From the NCBI GenBank assembly GCA_009617715.1, contig VTFK01000165.1, positions 372,001 to 436,000 of the forward strand: DNA of 64,000 bases, given 5' to 3'. This document shows, piece by piece, positions 12,101-23,349 of the stretch. The translations under genes were made by a program, and so were the position numbers. Position 1 is the stretch's first letter; every line of letters begins with the position of its first letter. The notes beneath the pieces were generated by a model. It was not told where the DNA came from. It worked only from the letters and a program-made list of their open reading frames with translations, and did no database searches. Source of the stretch: Plectrocnemia conspersa (taxonomy: Eukaryota > Arthropoda > Insecta > Trichoptera > Polycentropodidae).

Positions 12101-13340
12101 TTTGATGCAAATGCAAACAATAATAAGCAAATTCTGATAAATATATATACACATATTATTTAACTTATTATATTTTATATAATAATTATTAAAAAAATAT
12201 AAATATAAAACTAAAGAGAAAAATGGAAAACATTTCTTTAAGTGCCTTAAAGTTCTAAATTAAGAACACTATAATTTAATTGGTATATAAAAGAAAAAGT
12301 GTTTTTTAAATTATTTTTGTAAAATGCCATATTTACGTGCAATGCCATTTTACATTGAAAGTAATAATATATGTAGTATAGTGAATTTATTAGGCATAAA
12401 GATAAGTAACATTGAAAAGTGGTTGAAGGGTATTAAATTAAACGTTGAAATCTGAATGTGAATGTAAAAAAATAAAAATGGAAAATGAAAATTCATATAC
12501 TATATATATTATATAGTAAACATTAAAACATAAATTTGCTTTTATTCAGTTTTTAAAAACTTGAAATAAATATATTAATATATTAGAATAGAGAAATAGG
12601 CGCTGTTTTATAATTTATGTAGTTTAAGGAGATAAAAATTTAGTAAAACAAATTATTTGGAATATCTTTATTTTACATAATCTACAATAATATTAAGAAC
12701 TTTATTTAAGTTATTACCCTTATTTATTACATTGGAATATAATTATTTATTTCTGTTAATAACTTGTATTTAAAAATATGATAGCAGACACGAATTTAGA
12801 TAAATATAATACAACAAATTATAATTGTTATGAGTACAATATCATTAGAAAAAGATTTAGAAAAGGAAATTGTTAAAAAAAATTTTTTTAAAAGAATCAA
12901 AGAAAAAAGAATTTATGCAATTTTATTTTTCATATAAAATAAATAATTAAATTCATTAACAAAATAGAACAATAACATTAATTTTAAAATTTTTTAGTTA
13001 ATATTTTATAGTATAAAATAATATTGAATAATTTTAGTTAGACAATCTTATAAATATATTTTTTAGTAAAGCAAATATGTGCGTGTTATTTATAAAATCA
13101 ATCAATATATCAAAAACGCCTTTTATAATCTGATCAAAAAATTAGTCCAATAATTTATTTTAATCCATAAAGTATAGACCAAGAATGTGTTTTGAAATTG
13201 ATTTGTTATGGCTATATAAGTAGTCTATATTGGCCAATTTTTAATCAAACTTAAAATTGATTTATTATCTAGATATTAAATCAATCAACAATATCTTGCA
13301 AAATTATTTTCCAAAGATAAAAAATATTGAAGCTGCATAT
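9180..13340. other. AT-rich stretch with a few less AT-rich patches
   Basis: Mostly low-complexity AT-rich sequence with A/T homopolymers near 9760-9780 and 9887-9900. Patches at 10320-10640, 11040-11290 and 11430-11560 are less AT-rich. The first holds a 108-codon minus frame and a 38-codon plus frame, neither recognisable. The second contains two GCCGTTGTGC copies (near 11092 and 11209). The third (GGTAAAAAGGCGATTG) might be a small regulatory block. Confidence 0.4.
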
Positions 13341-13349
13341 TTATTATTA

Positions 13350-13690
13350 TTACTTTCGAGAAATCTGAGGACGATCGAATGCATAATCGCACATATGGAT
13401 TACACAAGATTTCGATAATAACCTCGTCTCAAAAATGCGCTCCGAGGAATTTATACACATGTAACATATTCAGTTAACTGAAAGCGACGAGATAAATGGA
13501 ACAATGATCGGATCTGTTCGCTTTCTACGAAGTGAGTTTAACCTCGACCGAGCGTTCATCCATCACGAGAGCGAAACGATGACAGATTGTAGACACACCT
13601 TTGCTCGCTATCAAAAGTCGCAATCTCCCAGTCATTAGTCATTATTAACATCCACGAAACAAATTCGTTTAATTGAACGTGAACATTTAT
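13350..13690. other. GC-richer island, possible regulatory element
   Basis: About 340 bases of mixed composition in an AT-rich setting, with CpG-containing words (GACGATCGA, CTCGACCGAGCG, ACGAGAGCGAAACG) and no convincing open frame. Possibly a conserved non-coding element. Confidence 0.25.
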
Positions 13691-13699
13691 CTATTAATA

Positions 13700-14820
13700 G
13701 TGAGTTAAGTTTGATATAATTTATATACAAATAATTAAATTTATATGTTTTAGTTTTAAAAATATGTTATTTTATTTTGTATGGCATATTCTGCTAAGCT
13801 AAGAATTATATAAAACATTATTTATAAAAAATACAATTGTTTGTCTGTTAAAATATACTGAGTGGCATCATTAATTGTATTTTTATATTTGGTGTATTAC
13901 GATCGTGTGTTAGGATCTCGCTCACTTTCATATCAACTCATCTTTGCAAAATAAAACATATTTCAACAATCACCTTTCGTGAGAGCAATGTTTGAAATAT
14001 GCTTGTCAATTGTCAGACATATTTGACACGTAGTTTGTGTTTGAAAGATAAGTAATGATCAGCGATTGCTTTAATTTAAAAATGACGGAACAAATTTTTG
14101 TATTATTATAAAAATATAATTAATTGCAGTAAAGTAGTGCAAATGTTAAATAAGGCTTTTGGCAAATATGTTATGTAAAAATTAACATTTTTTTAAAGAT
14201 ACAAATGTTTTTTAAAGGACCATAAAAATCAATTAGGAGATTGTTTAAAAAGATATCATCTCGAATTACAATAGACAAACTTTGTATTTTTTATAAATAA
14301 TGATTTATAGAATTATATGTAATCAATTTATATTCGTCTATGCTTAGTAAAATACGTCATATAAAAAAAAAAATAGCATATTCTGAAAACATAAAACATA
14401 TAAATTAAATTAATTTTATAAAAAGTATATCAAACTTAATTATGCAAAACAATTCAAATTTTTTTAAGCATAATACAAAACTTGTATTTAAAAAAAATTA
14501 AAAAGGATATTCTTTACAATCTAAAATTGCTTTAACGCAGTTTAGCAGTTAAAAAATCATTTGTTATGATATCAAAACAAAGGTACTTTGTGGGCTATGA
14601 CCATCTTCATGATTTTTTATAATTTAAAGGTCACTCTAACGACCATTCGAATAAACAAATAGAGAGGAGCAAAAATCTCGAAAGTTTATTTACAACAACG
14701 AAAGACACGAGATCGTGACAAAAAAATTGCGTTAATATTAAAAATATTGCACGGACCACCTAATAGCAAATCTGTCCTGAGACGTTATTGACCCAAAGAA
14801 TACCGTTGAAAAAACTAACT
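13700..14820. other. AT-rich stretch, no gene seen
   Basis: AT-rich non-coding DNA; a somewhat less AT-rich patch at 14590-14780 precedes the dispersed repeat copy B. No repeat, RNA gene or coding frame can be supported. Confidence 0.5.
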
Positions 14821-14821
14821 T

Positions 14822-14992
14822 TTTATTTGGAAAGGACGCGCTGTAAATGATACATTCTACCATGCGCATTATACTATTGTTTTCTACCCCTTTAAAGAGC
14901 ATATACGCTGTTTATATTCTAATGCGTAAATATATTTTGTGTGTGTAAATCATTAATTTTTCAATATTCACCAAATATGGGCTTCTGCTACA
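14822..14992 (+). repeat. Dispersed repeat, copy B
   Basis: Partner of the segment at 4697-4884, same orientation, 10.1 kb away. It is shorter by about 17 bases through small deletions around the pyrimidine-rich middle (TTTTCTACCCC against ATTCTTCTACC). A plus-strand 65-codon frame beginning at its 3' part (14941) continues into unrelated sequence and is probably fortuitous. Confidence 0.75.
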
Positions 14993-16370
14993 GATGTTCA
15001 ATTTTTTCATACATAGTTTACGTGTATAGAGAAGAAAACCTTCGCTTGTTCTTAAAAATTATACTAGTTTTTTTCTTTTGCAAGGCTGTTTCTACTGTGA
15101 TCATAGGAATGTCACAGGAGAACGGTAAAATGACATAGATAATATGCCATCTTCCGAAATTAAAAAAAAGACGGTTGATAAAAGCTCATCTCTACATAGA
15201 TCACTTTGTAGAGAGAAAGATATTCATCCATTTATTTTATAATACATCTGACAATATATTAGATACATAATTTTCGCTTTAATTTTTGAACTAATATTTT
15301 CCTTACTGACACCTATTATATATGCGTATTTTAATTCCCATATAAGTGCTTACTGTTTAATGAAAGTGTATGTCCTTACAGCAAATTTGTCAAAATAACT
15401 ATCATCTTGTTAAATTAACTTTTCCGGTTAAATTTAACTCCCATTTGCGCAATTCCGGAAACTGTCTGCATCGCATATAATTGGATAGGAATCATGTTTT
15501 TTGTTATACATTTGTTTATTTTTTTTGTTCATTCCGCCAAACGATGAACCACTTTCTAACGTCTTCACAGTCATCGTTTAATTTGAACGAATTTTTGGTG
15601 CACACTGTACTTTTACCGATCGATTGCGTAATGTGACGCAATCGGAGAGCGCTCTCGAGACGAACACTGTGATGATCGATTATTATTTTTTTTTCATCCG
15701 CAGCACTCACGTGTCGTATTGTATCAACAGATGTGATTTATATAATTTATGTAATATTACACTTAATTTGTATTTACGTTCGTCTTTGGCCTGAATGCGT
15801 GTTGACTTTTTTTAACGGCCGAGCGTTACGGAATATCGAACGGTGTGTCTAATTAAGTATAATAAAGCGAAAAAATATTTAATGGGTATTGAATATGTGA
15901 GAAAATAATTATATATCGTTCATTATCTAAACTTTTTTTTATCAATAAGTTATTTATTGATATTGTGAAATTTAAAAAATACATGTGTTAATTTTTGATT
16001 AGCATCTTATATATTAAAACATCATAAGAAGGCAAATATAATTAATTAATTTCTATATATATAAGTAATCGATTAACAGCTAGACAAAAATAATTAAATA
16101 GTACAAAATAAATAGTAAATACTTTACAAAAATACTAAGTCATAAATATATTTCAATTAGAATCAGCCGACTATTTCAGTATATATTTTTTTGTGATTAT
16201 ACAAGATATTCTCTATGAGCTGAATTAGCTTATTATGAGAGAATTTTCCATATTTTTCACGATTTAAATTAATAATTACTATATTCATACGTGAGATAAG
16301 AAAAATCTAGGTAAACTCAATCTGTGATGCTTGATCAGATTTTTCTAATAATATATAAAAACCACTAGTT
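14993..16370. other. AT-rich stretch with one mixed-composition patch
   Basis: The patch at 15510-15830 is less AT-rich and includes CGATCGATTGCG and GCGCTCTCGAG-type words; a 64-codon minus frame there shows no domain. The rest is AT-rich and empty. Confidence 0.4.
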
Positions 16371-16384
16371 TCTTCCAGACATGA

Positions 16385-16480
16385 TAGAAATTGAAAAAAA
16401 AATCGTGAAGGTGCACATGGGATTCGAACTCAGGTCTTTTAGGTCAATACTTGTCTTACATGTTGATTAATTTATGTAAG
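16385..16480 (-). repeat. tRNA-like SINE fragment, minus strand
   Basis: Plus strand GGATTCGAACT at 16420-16430 reads AGTTCGAATCC on the minus strand, a good B box. The minus strand runs GTAAGACAAGTATTGACCT, AAAAGACCTGAGTTCGAATCC and ATGTGCACC, closely parallel to the 9.1 kb copy. The acceptor stem and A box are not intact, so it is not a functional tRNA. Confidence 0.55.
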
Positions 16481-16499
16481 AATTATAATTTAAAATCGT

Positions 16500-18870
16500 C
16501 TATAAAAAAAATAATATTACAGATGTCTAAATATTTGCATTTTAGATTGTATTTGTATATTAAACATTCATTTATTAAGATTTTTTTGTTAACGTTTAGT
16601 TTTTAAACAATATTTTTCGTTATAACACATATTTTTAGAGAGCAGTAGTTTTCATTAGTAACGTTATTTTAACGTTATTTAGCGTTATTTAGTGTTACTT
16701 ATCATTCATCAGATTACAGTATTTTACAATAAAAATATTATATGATTTACTTTCACCGTTTAATTTTTTTAACCGTTATTTTCTATTATTACGCATGTTT
16801 TTAAATAGTAATTATTTTCGTTTACAACTTTATTTTAACGGTATTTCGCAATATTTTACATGCATTTTACAGTATTTTATATTATTAAAATTGTTTAAAA
16901 ATATAATTTTGTATTTTACTTTATTTTGTATTTACGTCTGTTATCATTTATTCATAGTGTTTTAACTTAATTTTTTTTTTCAAAACTCATGTGGTTTAAA
17001 TCATAAATTTATTTAAAATATAATATCGTTATTTTTTCTAATAAATAATGATCTTAGTCACAACTTTTTTTTTTGTTAAAATTGAATTTTTTCTTATGGC
17101 ATATTGAAACATGTATTGTTATAAAAATAGTTATAAAATTAGTAAGTCTTGTACATTAATTATTTTATTATTTATACAAACTGGTTGAATTTATAACTAA
17201 CTTCAAATGTCATAATAATTTATTTGGTGCTATTAAAGATATTTTAAGTTTATAAAAATATTTTAAGTTTATAAAAATATTTTTATTTATAAAAATTACA
17301 TTTTTATGGGAATTTTAAATCAAAATATATTATATTGTAATTGGTTTTTAATATTAAAACATATGTTGTAAATAGGGATAAAAAATATAATAAATTTAGT
17401 AATAATTCCTCATGATGTTTTTCAAAATATTATAAAATGCTAGAATAATTTAGTTTTTGATATTATTAATATTTTTAGTTTATAAAAATATATTTTGTAT
17501 TGAATTAAATGTTTCAATGTTTTATATTATTATAAAAATGTTACAAATTCAGTAGTAAGTCGATAAAAATAAAATATTATAGGCACATAATATATTTCAA
17601 TATTTGATTTAAACCAATTTAGTATATAAATTATTTTAATACTTGGATATATTACAATATATTAAAACATAACTAAAAAGCTTAATTAATTTAGTTTTTA
17701 ATAATATAAATATTTTTTATTACCTTTTCTTATGTCAATTCAACATTTCTAATTATTGCAAATGATTTTTGATAATAAAACATAATAGGATTTACTTACA
17801 CTTTTTATAAGTCGATAACAGTTAAATATGCATAAGCCAAAATGTATTTTATTCAGTTTTGTACATATTTTTTTATTTGTATCTATATTTATAATTCACA
17901 AATAAGTTTTTGCTATTATTGTTATTTTATATTTATATTATTTTATTTTTATTAAACCTTTTTATGGCATTTTTACATTATGATTAATATTTTTCGATAC
18001 TGAAATAAATATAATATATTATTATGTTCAAAAATATAATAGAACATAAATTTACATAAATTCAGTAGAAATTTTTCATACTTGTTTTAACCTGATTACA
18101 GTAAAATATGCATATTATAAGCTCAAAATATAATAAACCAGTTTCTTCAATAAATTGTTTTATTATTTGTTTATACATACATATATATAAAAAATAACGG
18201 AAAAATGCAACAAAATTATTTTTTTCTTACTTATGCTACTTTTAAATATTTTTTTACTTGTATAAAATGCGTTATTATATTATCATTATTTTTTGATTTT
18301 TGATTTCTTAAGGTTCAAATCATTTTGTCTTAATTTAATATAAACTTTCTTACAATTTATACTACTTTTTTTACTTATTCAGCGTTGATTGTTCGTTGAT
18401 TTCAAAACTATTTTTATAGCTACATGATTTTTTTTATTTAAAAATAATCGAAAGGTAAAATACTTAGATTAATATGCTAAGAATATATTGCTTTATTTTT
18501 TAAGGTGATCCGGTTTAAGATTAACATATAATTCATTAATTATATTTGTAATGTTTACAAGCTACTCTCAAAAACCACTTCTCTTGAACTGTTATTTATA
18601 CTGATACAATTATAATACATCACTGGTGTTATACCACTACATTTTTAATAGTTACAAGGTATTTTTAAATACATCTTAATTAGATTTGTTAACATTTTTT
18701 ATATATATAAAAACGTATATTTTTTTTAGCTCAATCGTATTAATTTGCTATATTTTTCTCGCAAACCAATTTTTATTATAATAACTGCATTGAAGCTAGA
18801 ATTCCATAATGTATATATAGATGATATAATAAACATGTTTATATACAGGTTTGTGTAATCATCCTATGAC
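16500..18870. other. Extremely AT-rich block with quasi-repeats
   Basis: About 2.4 kb with very few G or C. Short tandem repeats stand out: four diverging 10-11-bp units of the type ACGTTATTTA at 16659-16700, and two exact 19-bp units (ATTTTAAGTTTATAAAAAT) at 17241-17278 followed by a partial third. Phrases such as TTTATAAAAATAT and AATATATT recur throughout. No gene seen. Confidence 0.6.
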
Positions 18871-18879
18871 ATAATAATA

Positions 18880-19330
18880 CTCGTTTAGTGCGTGGAATTA
18901 GCTCGGCTATTATTATGCATAGCATTGTTTCGATGAAATGAAGAGATTTGATATAGAAGATATTTCGGCGTTTGCACTAATTGCTTTCTGCATATTCATA
19001 TTAAGCACTCTGAGAAATTTCCTAAATATGATACAATAGTTAAGTAATATCATTTCGCAATACCACGTAAATCGAGTTCCTTATTTTCGATGGTCATTTT
19101 TTAATGTGACCGCCAATGATGCGAACCCTTCCTCCGCCAAGAACCGCAAACTTTCATTTTCGTCGATCGGAAGTTGTACGAAAAGTGAATGTGGTTTTGT
19201 GATATCATACTCGGATGCATCTCACTTCTTATTTTGCAAAATAAGAATATGTGCACAGTACATTCCAAAATCACCTCTCTTTAACTCGTAAACGTCTGCT
19301 ATTAAAATATGAATACATTTTTATGAGTCA
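18880..19330. other. GC-richer island with homeodomain-type cores
   Basis: Mixed-composition block bordered by AT-rich DNA. It contains GGAATTAGCTCGGC, TATGCATAGC (POU-like half) and TTGCACTAATTGC, and a run of CpG-rich words at 19100-19190. A 61-codon plus frame at 19106-19291 has no recognisable domain. Possible enhancer. Confidence 0.3.
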
Positions 19331-20700
19331 CTATTATATAGGCCGTTAAACATAGGATCGTCTCAGTTCTAACCCACTTCTTAATTATCTAATGTTACAT
19401 CAGATATTAGAGCTACTCGTGTACAAAATTTAACAAATAGTCAGATTATGGCAAATGTTTATTGCATCTGTTTGGAGGCGCCTTAAAAGCCTCGTTAAGA
19501 CATTTCGTATCATTTGCGACGTTACATTTCACATTTTAACGACAGATTTGCTATATCCAGATGGTGAAATTTGCGTTGCTCGTTATTATTAGTTTACATT
19601 TTTTTTATATCGCTATCAAACTAAATAGATATAATGGTGTTAGATTATAAAAAAAACCGGTTGAAATTTGGTATATATTTTTTGGCAGTAAGTAGTTTTA
19701 ACTTTGACCCCAACTAGTTGCTTTCGGCCATTAAATAAACCTAAAACAAACCGTTTCCTTTCACCGTTCGATTATGCTTTCCAGAGTTCTTCCGCAATGT
19801 ACTTAATAGGTAAAAAAATGAATGCACCTTCTTTTTATGGTAATAACTTGAAACGTTTGCAATAAATAATATAAGGTGAAATCTATTAAAATTTTACGAG
19901 TAAACACTTAAGAAGCATTTATCACGTCCTAAAGAATTACAACGGTTAACCAAGGTTTTTGCCAAAATGGTATTCCTAATATAGTATGAACTAGTCTTTA
20001 TAAGCATTATGTTTTTAATGCATTTAAATCTTTGATGCATTTTTTAACCCATTACTGTATAAACATTATTATGATTTTCTTGTAATTCAAACGCTACTTT
20101 TAAAGTTATTTTATGGCAGTTGTAGTGTTTACGTTTAAGCTTTTCCGCTATTAAGGACTTTTAATCGTCATATTTTTTATGCTTAAAACACTTTTTTTTT
20201 TTTTGTTTTAATTTAATTTTCTGTTTTATAATAATAAATATGCGCAATACCGCAATTTATACGTTTAATAATATTATTATTTTATTTCAACCGTACGATA
20301 TTTTTGGGTGTGAGCTTAAATGAATCGTTTATGCCATATTTCATGTGAACTCTTAGTGCCTTAACGTGACAGCTTGGTTCAACTAAGTTGAAAGTGAAAA
20401 GAATATTCGTTTACCAAATTCTATAAATAAATGATATTGGGTTAAATATTAAGGTTCATACTGCATCGCCTGTATTGTTTTGGTTCAAGTTTTACTAATT
20501 ATATAGAATACCATGTTTAGATTTTCACATAAAATAAATATTTGTGAGAATAAGCTTTTCAGATCGACATTATTACGAAGTCGTCTAAATACATAGCCAC
20601 AACAAAAATTATTGAATCTTGGATGAATTATATTTATTCTATTTTTCAATGATATAAATTCTTATTAATAATCTTTTCAGGCGATAAGATTAGGAGTCTT
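19331..20700. other. Mostly AT-rich, no gene seen
   Basis: Patches at 19480-19560, 19700-19800 and 20290-20420 are slightly less AT-rich. No RNA gene, repeat pair or splice-bounded open frame can be supported. Confidence 0.45.
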
Positions 20701-20729
20701 TATTTTTTTTAAAATAAAGATAAATTGTT

Positions 20730-21110
20730 TGTTTCCCAACAGTTGAAACTGTTGTAGGCTGAAGGTGTCTCCAAAGTAGGTTGCTCTGAATTCCGGACGT
20801 CGACCTGGACCAGTAAATGAGAAGAGAGACGCGGCGGTTTCTGCGGTCTTTTGCTGGTCCAAAGTAGAATCAGCCTCCTCTCCATTGCGGTTCAAAATTG
20901 CAGGTCTCCTTAAGTTTGCGTGCCTTGCATTCGTAGTAGGATGTCCTCAAACAAAATATTTGAGTGGAAGTGATTCCTATTCGCCAGAGTACCAGTATTT
21001 ATATTCACGGACCCTTCATGGTGGATTTTGCCCAAATTTTTAAGGGTGGCGAATTTATTTGTAATAAATTTTGTTGACTGATAAGGTAAATTAAAAACAG
21101 TTGCACGCAA
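20730..21110 (-). pseudogene. Possible decayed coding or mobile-element fragment, unrecognised
   Basis: A sharply bounded 380-base block of balanced composition. On the minus strand two open frames follow each other, 21110-20910 (66 codons) and 20895-20677 (72 codons), the second hydrophilic with Glu-Glu-Ala-Asp and Gly-Pro-Gly-Arg-Arg-Pro. They are separated by a stop and a frame change. The composition and adjacency suggest one older reading frame, but I recognise no domain. A non-coding conserved block is the alternative. Confidence 0.2.
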
Positions 21111-21119
21111 AAATTAACC

Positions 21120-22020
21120 TCTTATATTTTATAGCGTTTACCTTGATAAATTAAGTGGTCTCCCACTGTGTTTCATTTCAAAGAAATTTAAACAAAGAAA
21201 CTATTTTTTTTATGGTTTGAACGTTTTTATTAGAGTCGAACAGACTTTTTTTATGAATATAAAGTACGTTAAACCTTCTAATTGTTAATATAGATAATAT
21301 ATAAATAACTTTAAAATATAAATCATTAGAAGTTTTAAAAAGCTTCAATTTGATTTTAAAAATAATTTTATATCCTATTCTAGCTCAAGGTTATCTATTA
21401 ATTCTATTTGAATAAACTGTAAAAGCATATATAAAACTTGTACAATAAAGCTTCACAATTTTAAAAAAAAAATTGCGATACGCATATTAATTAAAAAACT
21501 TAAAGCATTGTATGTGTACAAAAAACGATTAGTAACATTGGGCCGAATTCCTTTACTGTTGAACAAAAATGCAATATTAATTTGCGTCGGATGGCTTAAA
21601 AGACATTTTTTATAAATTTCTTTATTAAATTATTAAACACGTTTCAGAGTAAATTACTCTAGCAATTAAAATAGTAATAAATACTTTATAAGCGCCTAAA
21701 AACAATTACTGTATAAATTTTATGACTTACTTAGCGGACTTAATATTGTAGCATAACTTTGCATTATTGTAAAAGTAGGTATTTTAAAAAAAAAATATTC
21801 TTTGCTAAAATTATATTTTTTTAATGACTTACATATTTTTTATTGTTAGGAAGAAAAAATTTTACTTTAGGTAAAAGATTTTTAAGAAAAAAACGCTTGA
21901 ACCGAAATATAAATATAAATATTAGGAGGTATTTTTAGCTTTTTCTAGAAAAGCATGTACGGGTCGTATTTATTTGAGTTCTATTTTTATAGAAGCGTTG
22001 GTATACAATTCATTATATGT
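21120..22020. other. AT-rich, no gene seen
   Basis: Low-complexity AT-rich sequence; nothing recognised. Confidence 0.55.
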
Positions 22021-22029
22021 TTGACATTG

Positions 22030-22210
22030 CGTATATATTTTCTGAGGGGCAGTGTCGACAATCCGTCGATACTTATGCAGTTTTTAACAGTGGCCTTTAG
22101 AGCGCTCTAAAGAATCGCGGTTGTATCCATTATTCTTACCTGCTGCTACCAGGAAGTTAGCGCTCTAGAACGCTCTTTTAAAACAAACCATCTGTTTCCT
22201 ACTGTGCAAA
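22030..22210. repeat. Block with palindromic TTTAGAGCGCTCTAAA and related copies
   Basis: The 16-bp perfect palindrome TTTAGAGCGCTCTAAA lies at 22096-22111. About 55 bases on, AGCGCTCTAGAACGCTC repeats the AGCGCTCTA core together with a second, diverged GCTCT half. A minus-strand donor-like CAG|GTAAGA ends near 22140. The block could be the end of a mobile element or a dimer-binding regulatory site; no coding frame runs across it. Confidence 0.3.
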
Positions 22211-23079
22211 CCATACAAAGGATATTATCGGTAATAGCAAAGAGAAACTGAAACAATTAGTATGGGATGGTGCACATTTCTCTTAAGCATCATTTTTAGT
22301 TTACAAAACATTTCATGCGCAGTTTAAATAATAATGTATGTATTTAGTTGAAATGCCATTATGACGCATTGGGGAAACTGCTTAAGTCATGAAATTCAGA
22401 TTTTTTTGATATAATAATAAATTAGTGTATATTACGCTCATGTTGAATCATCGCGTTTTTGGGTAGATGTGGGTAGTCATATAAAACAAATTTGTTTATA
22501 GGAAAAATTATTGTCAGTGTTTCTCAAACAAACATTGAGTTTTATTTTTTCATCAACTACATTATGAATGAAAAGATACATCATAGGAGAGTTTTATAAG
22601 AGTCCTGTTTATTTTTATTTGCAAGGTGCCATCACCTGTTGCAAGAAAGAGGCAACTCAATTTGTAACAGTGTGCTAAATAATGGTTACATCGTAGTGGT
22701 TTCTAGTTTTTCCTTGTACACAGAATCACGTGAATACTAGATCGGATATACATATATTATGACAGTTTTTTTTATTATATTCTAAGACTACTGGGTCATT
22801 AGGTTATATTAGACATCTGTAAACAATTTGTCAATTCGTCCAAATCACAAATTTTATGATATTACATAAGTAAGTAAATATCGATAAAGAAATTTTATAT
22901 TTAAAATAAGACTCTTAAAATCATATTTTAATAAATATTTCTTAATCTTTTCAGATCATAAATGAACTGAATTAAACTCATATGTATTTTATAATATTAA
23001 TCCTAAATCACAATAGTATTTATAACGCTTAGATGCTTATAGTGAGTAATAAAATATAGATTTTTATGAAACTATAATT
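22211..23079. other. AT-rich with scattered mixed patches, no gene seen
   Basis: No feature can be supported. Patches near 22350-22390 and 22620-22740 are less AT-rich. Confidence 0.5.
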
Positions 23080-23330
23080 GAAAAGAGCACACGAGTTCGC
23101 CAGACATATCCGTATAGTACGTGATGAAACAACTCTCCTAGTTTGATAAAATAAAATTAGTATTACTGGCGAAAGTGAGTTAAAGTCAAGGAGTGGCCAT
23201 CTGTAATTATTGCTACAGATGTACGACGATGACATCACACGCTGGATGCTGTGGCGTTCACCGAGATGAACTCGATATCCAGTTTTGGCTCCTTGGAGAC
23301 TAGCAACATAATTTAGCACATATTTTTTAC
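23080..23330. other. Mixed-composition island, possible regulatory element
   Basis: Contains CATCTGTAATTATTGCTACAGATG, whose outer hexamers CATCTG and CAGATG are an inverted E-box pair, then GACGATGACATCAC (CRE-like). A 105-codon minus frame covers it but shows no domain, and its C-terminal part is low complexity. Confidence 0.3.
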
Positions 23331-23349
23331 GACTGCCTATAAACATTCT

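Noticed and set aside
23029..23346. 105-codon minus frame as a gene
   Set aside because: Only its first half lies in mixed-composition DNA; the rest is AT-driven Ile/Leu/Ser sequence. No recognisable domain.
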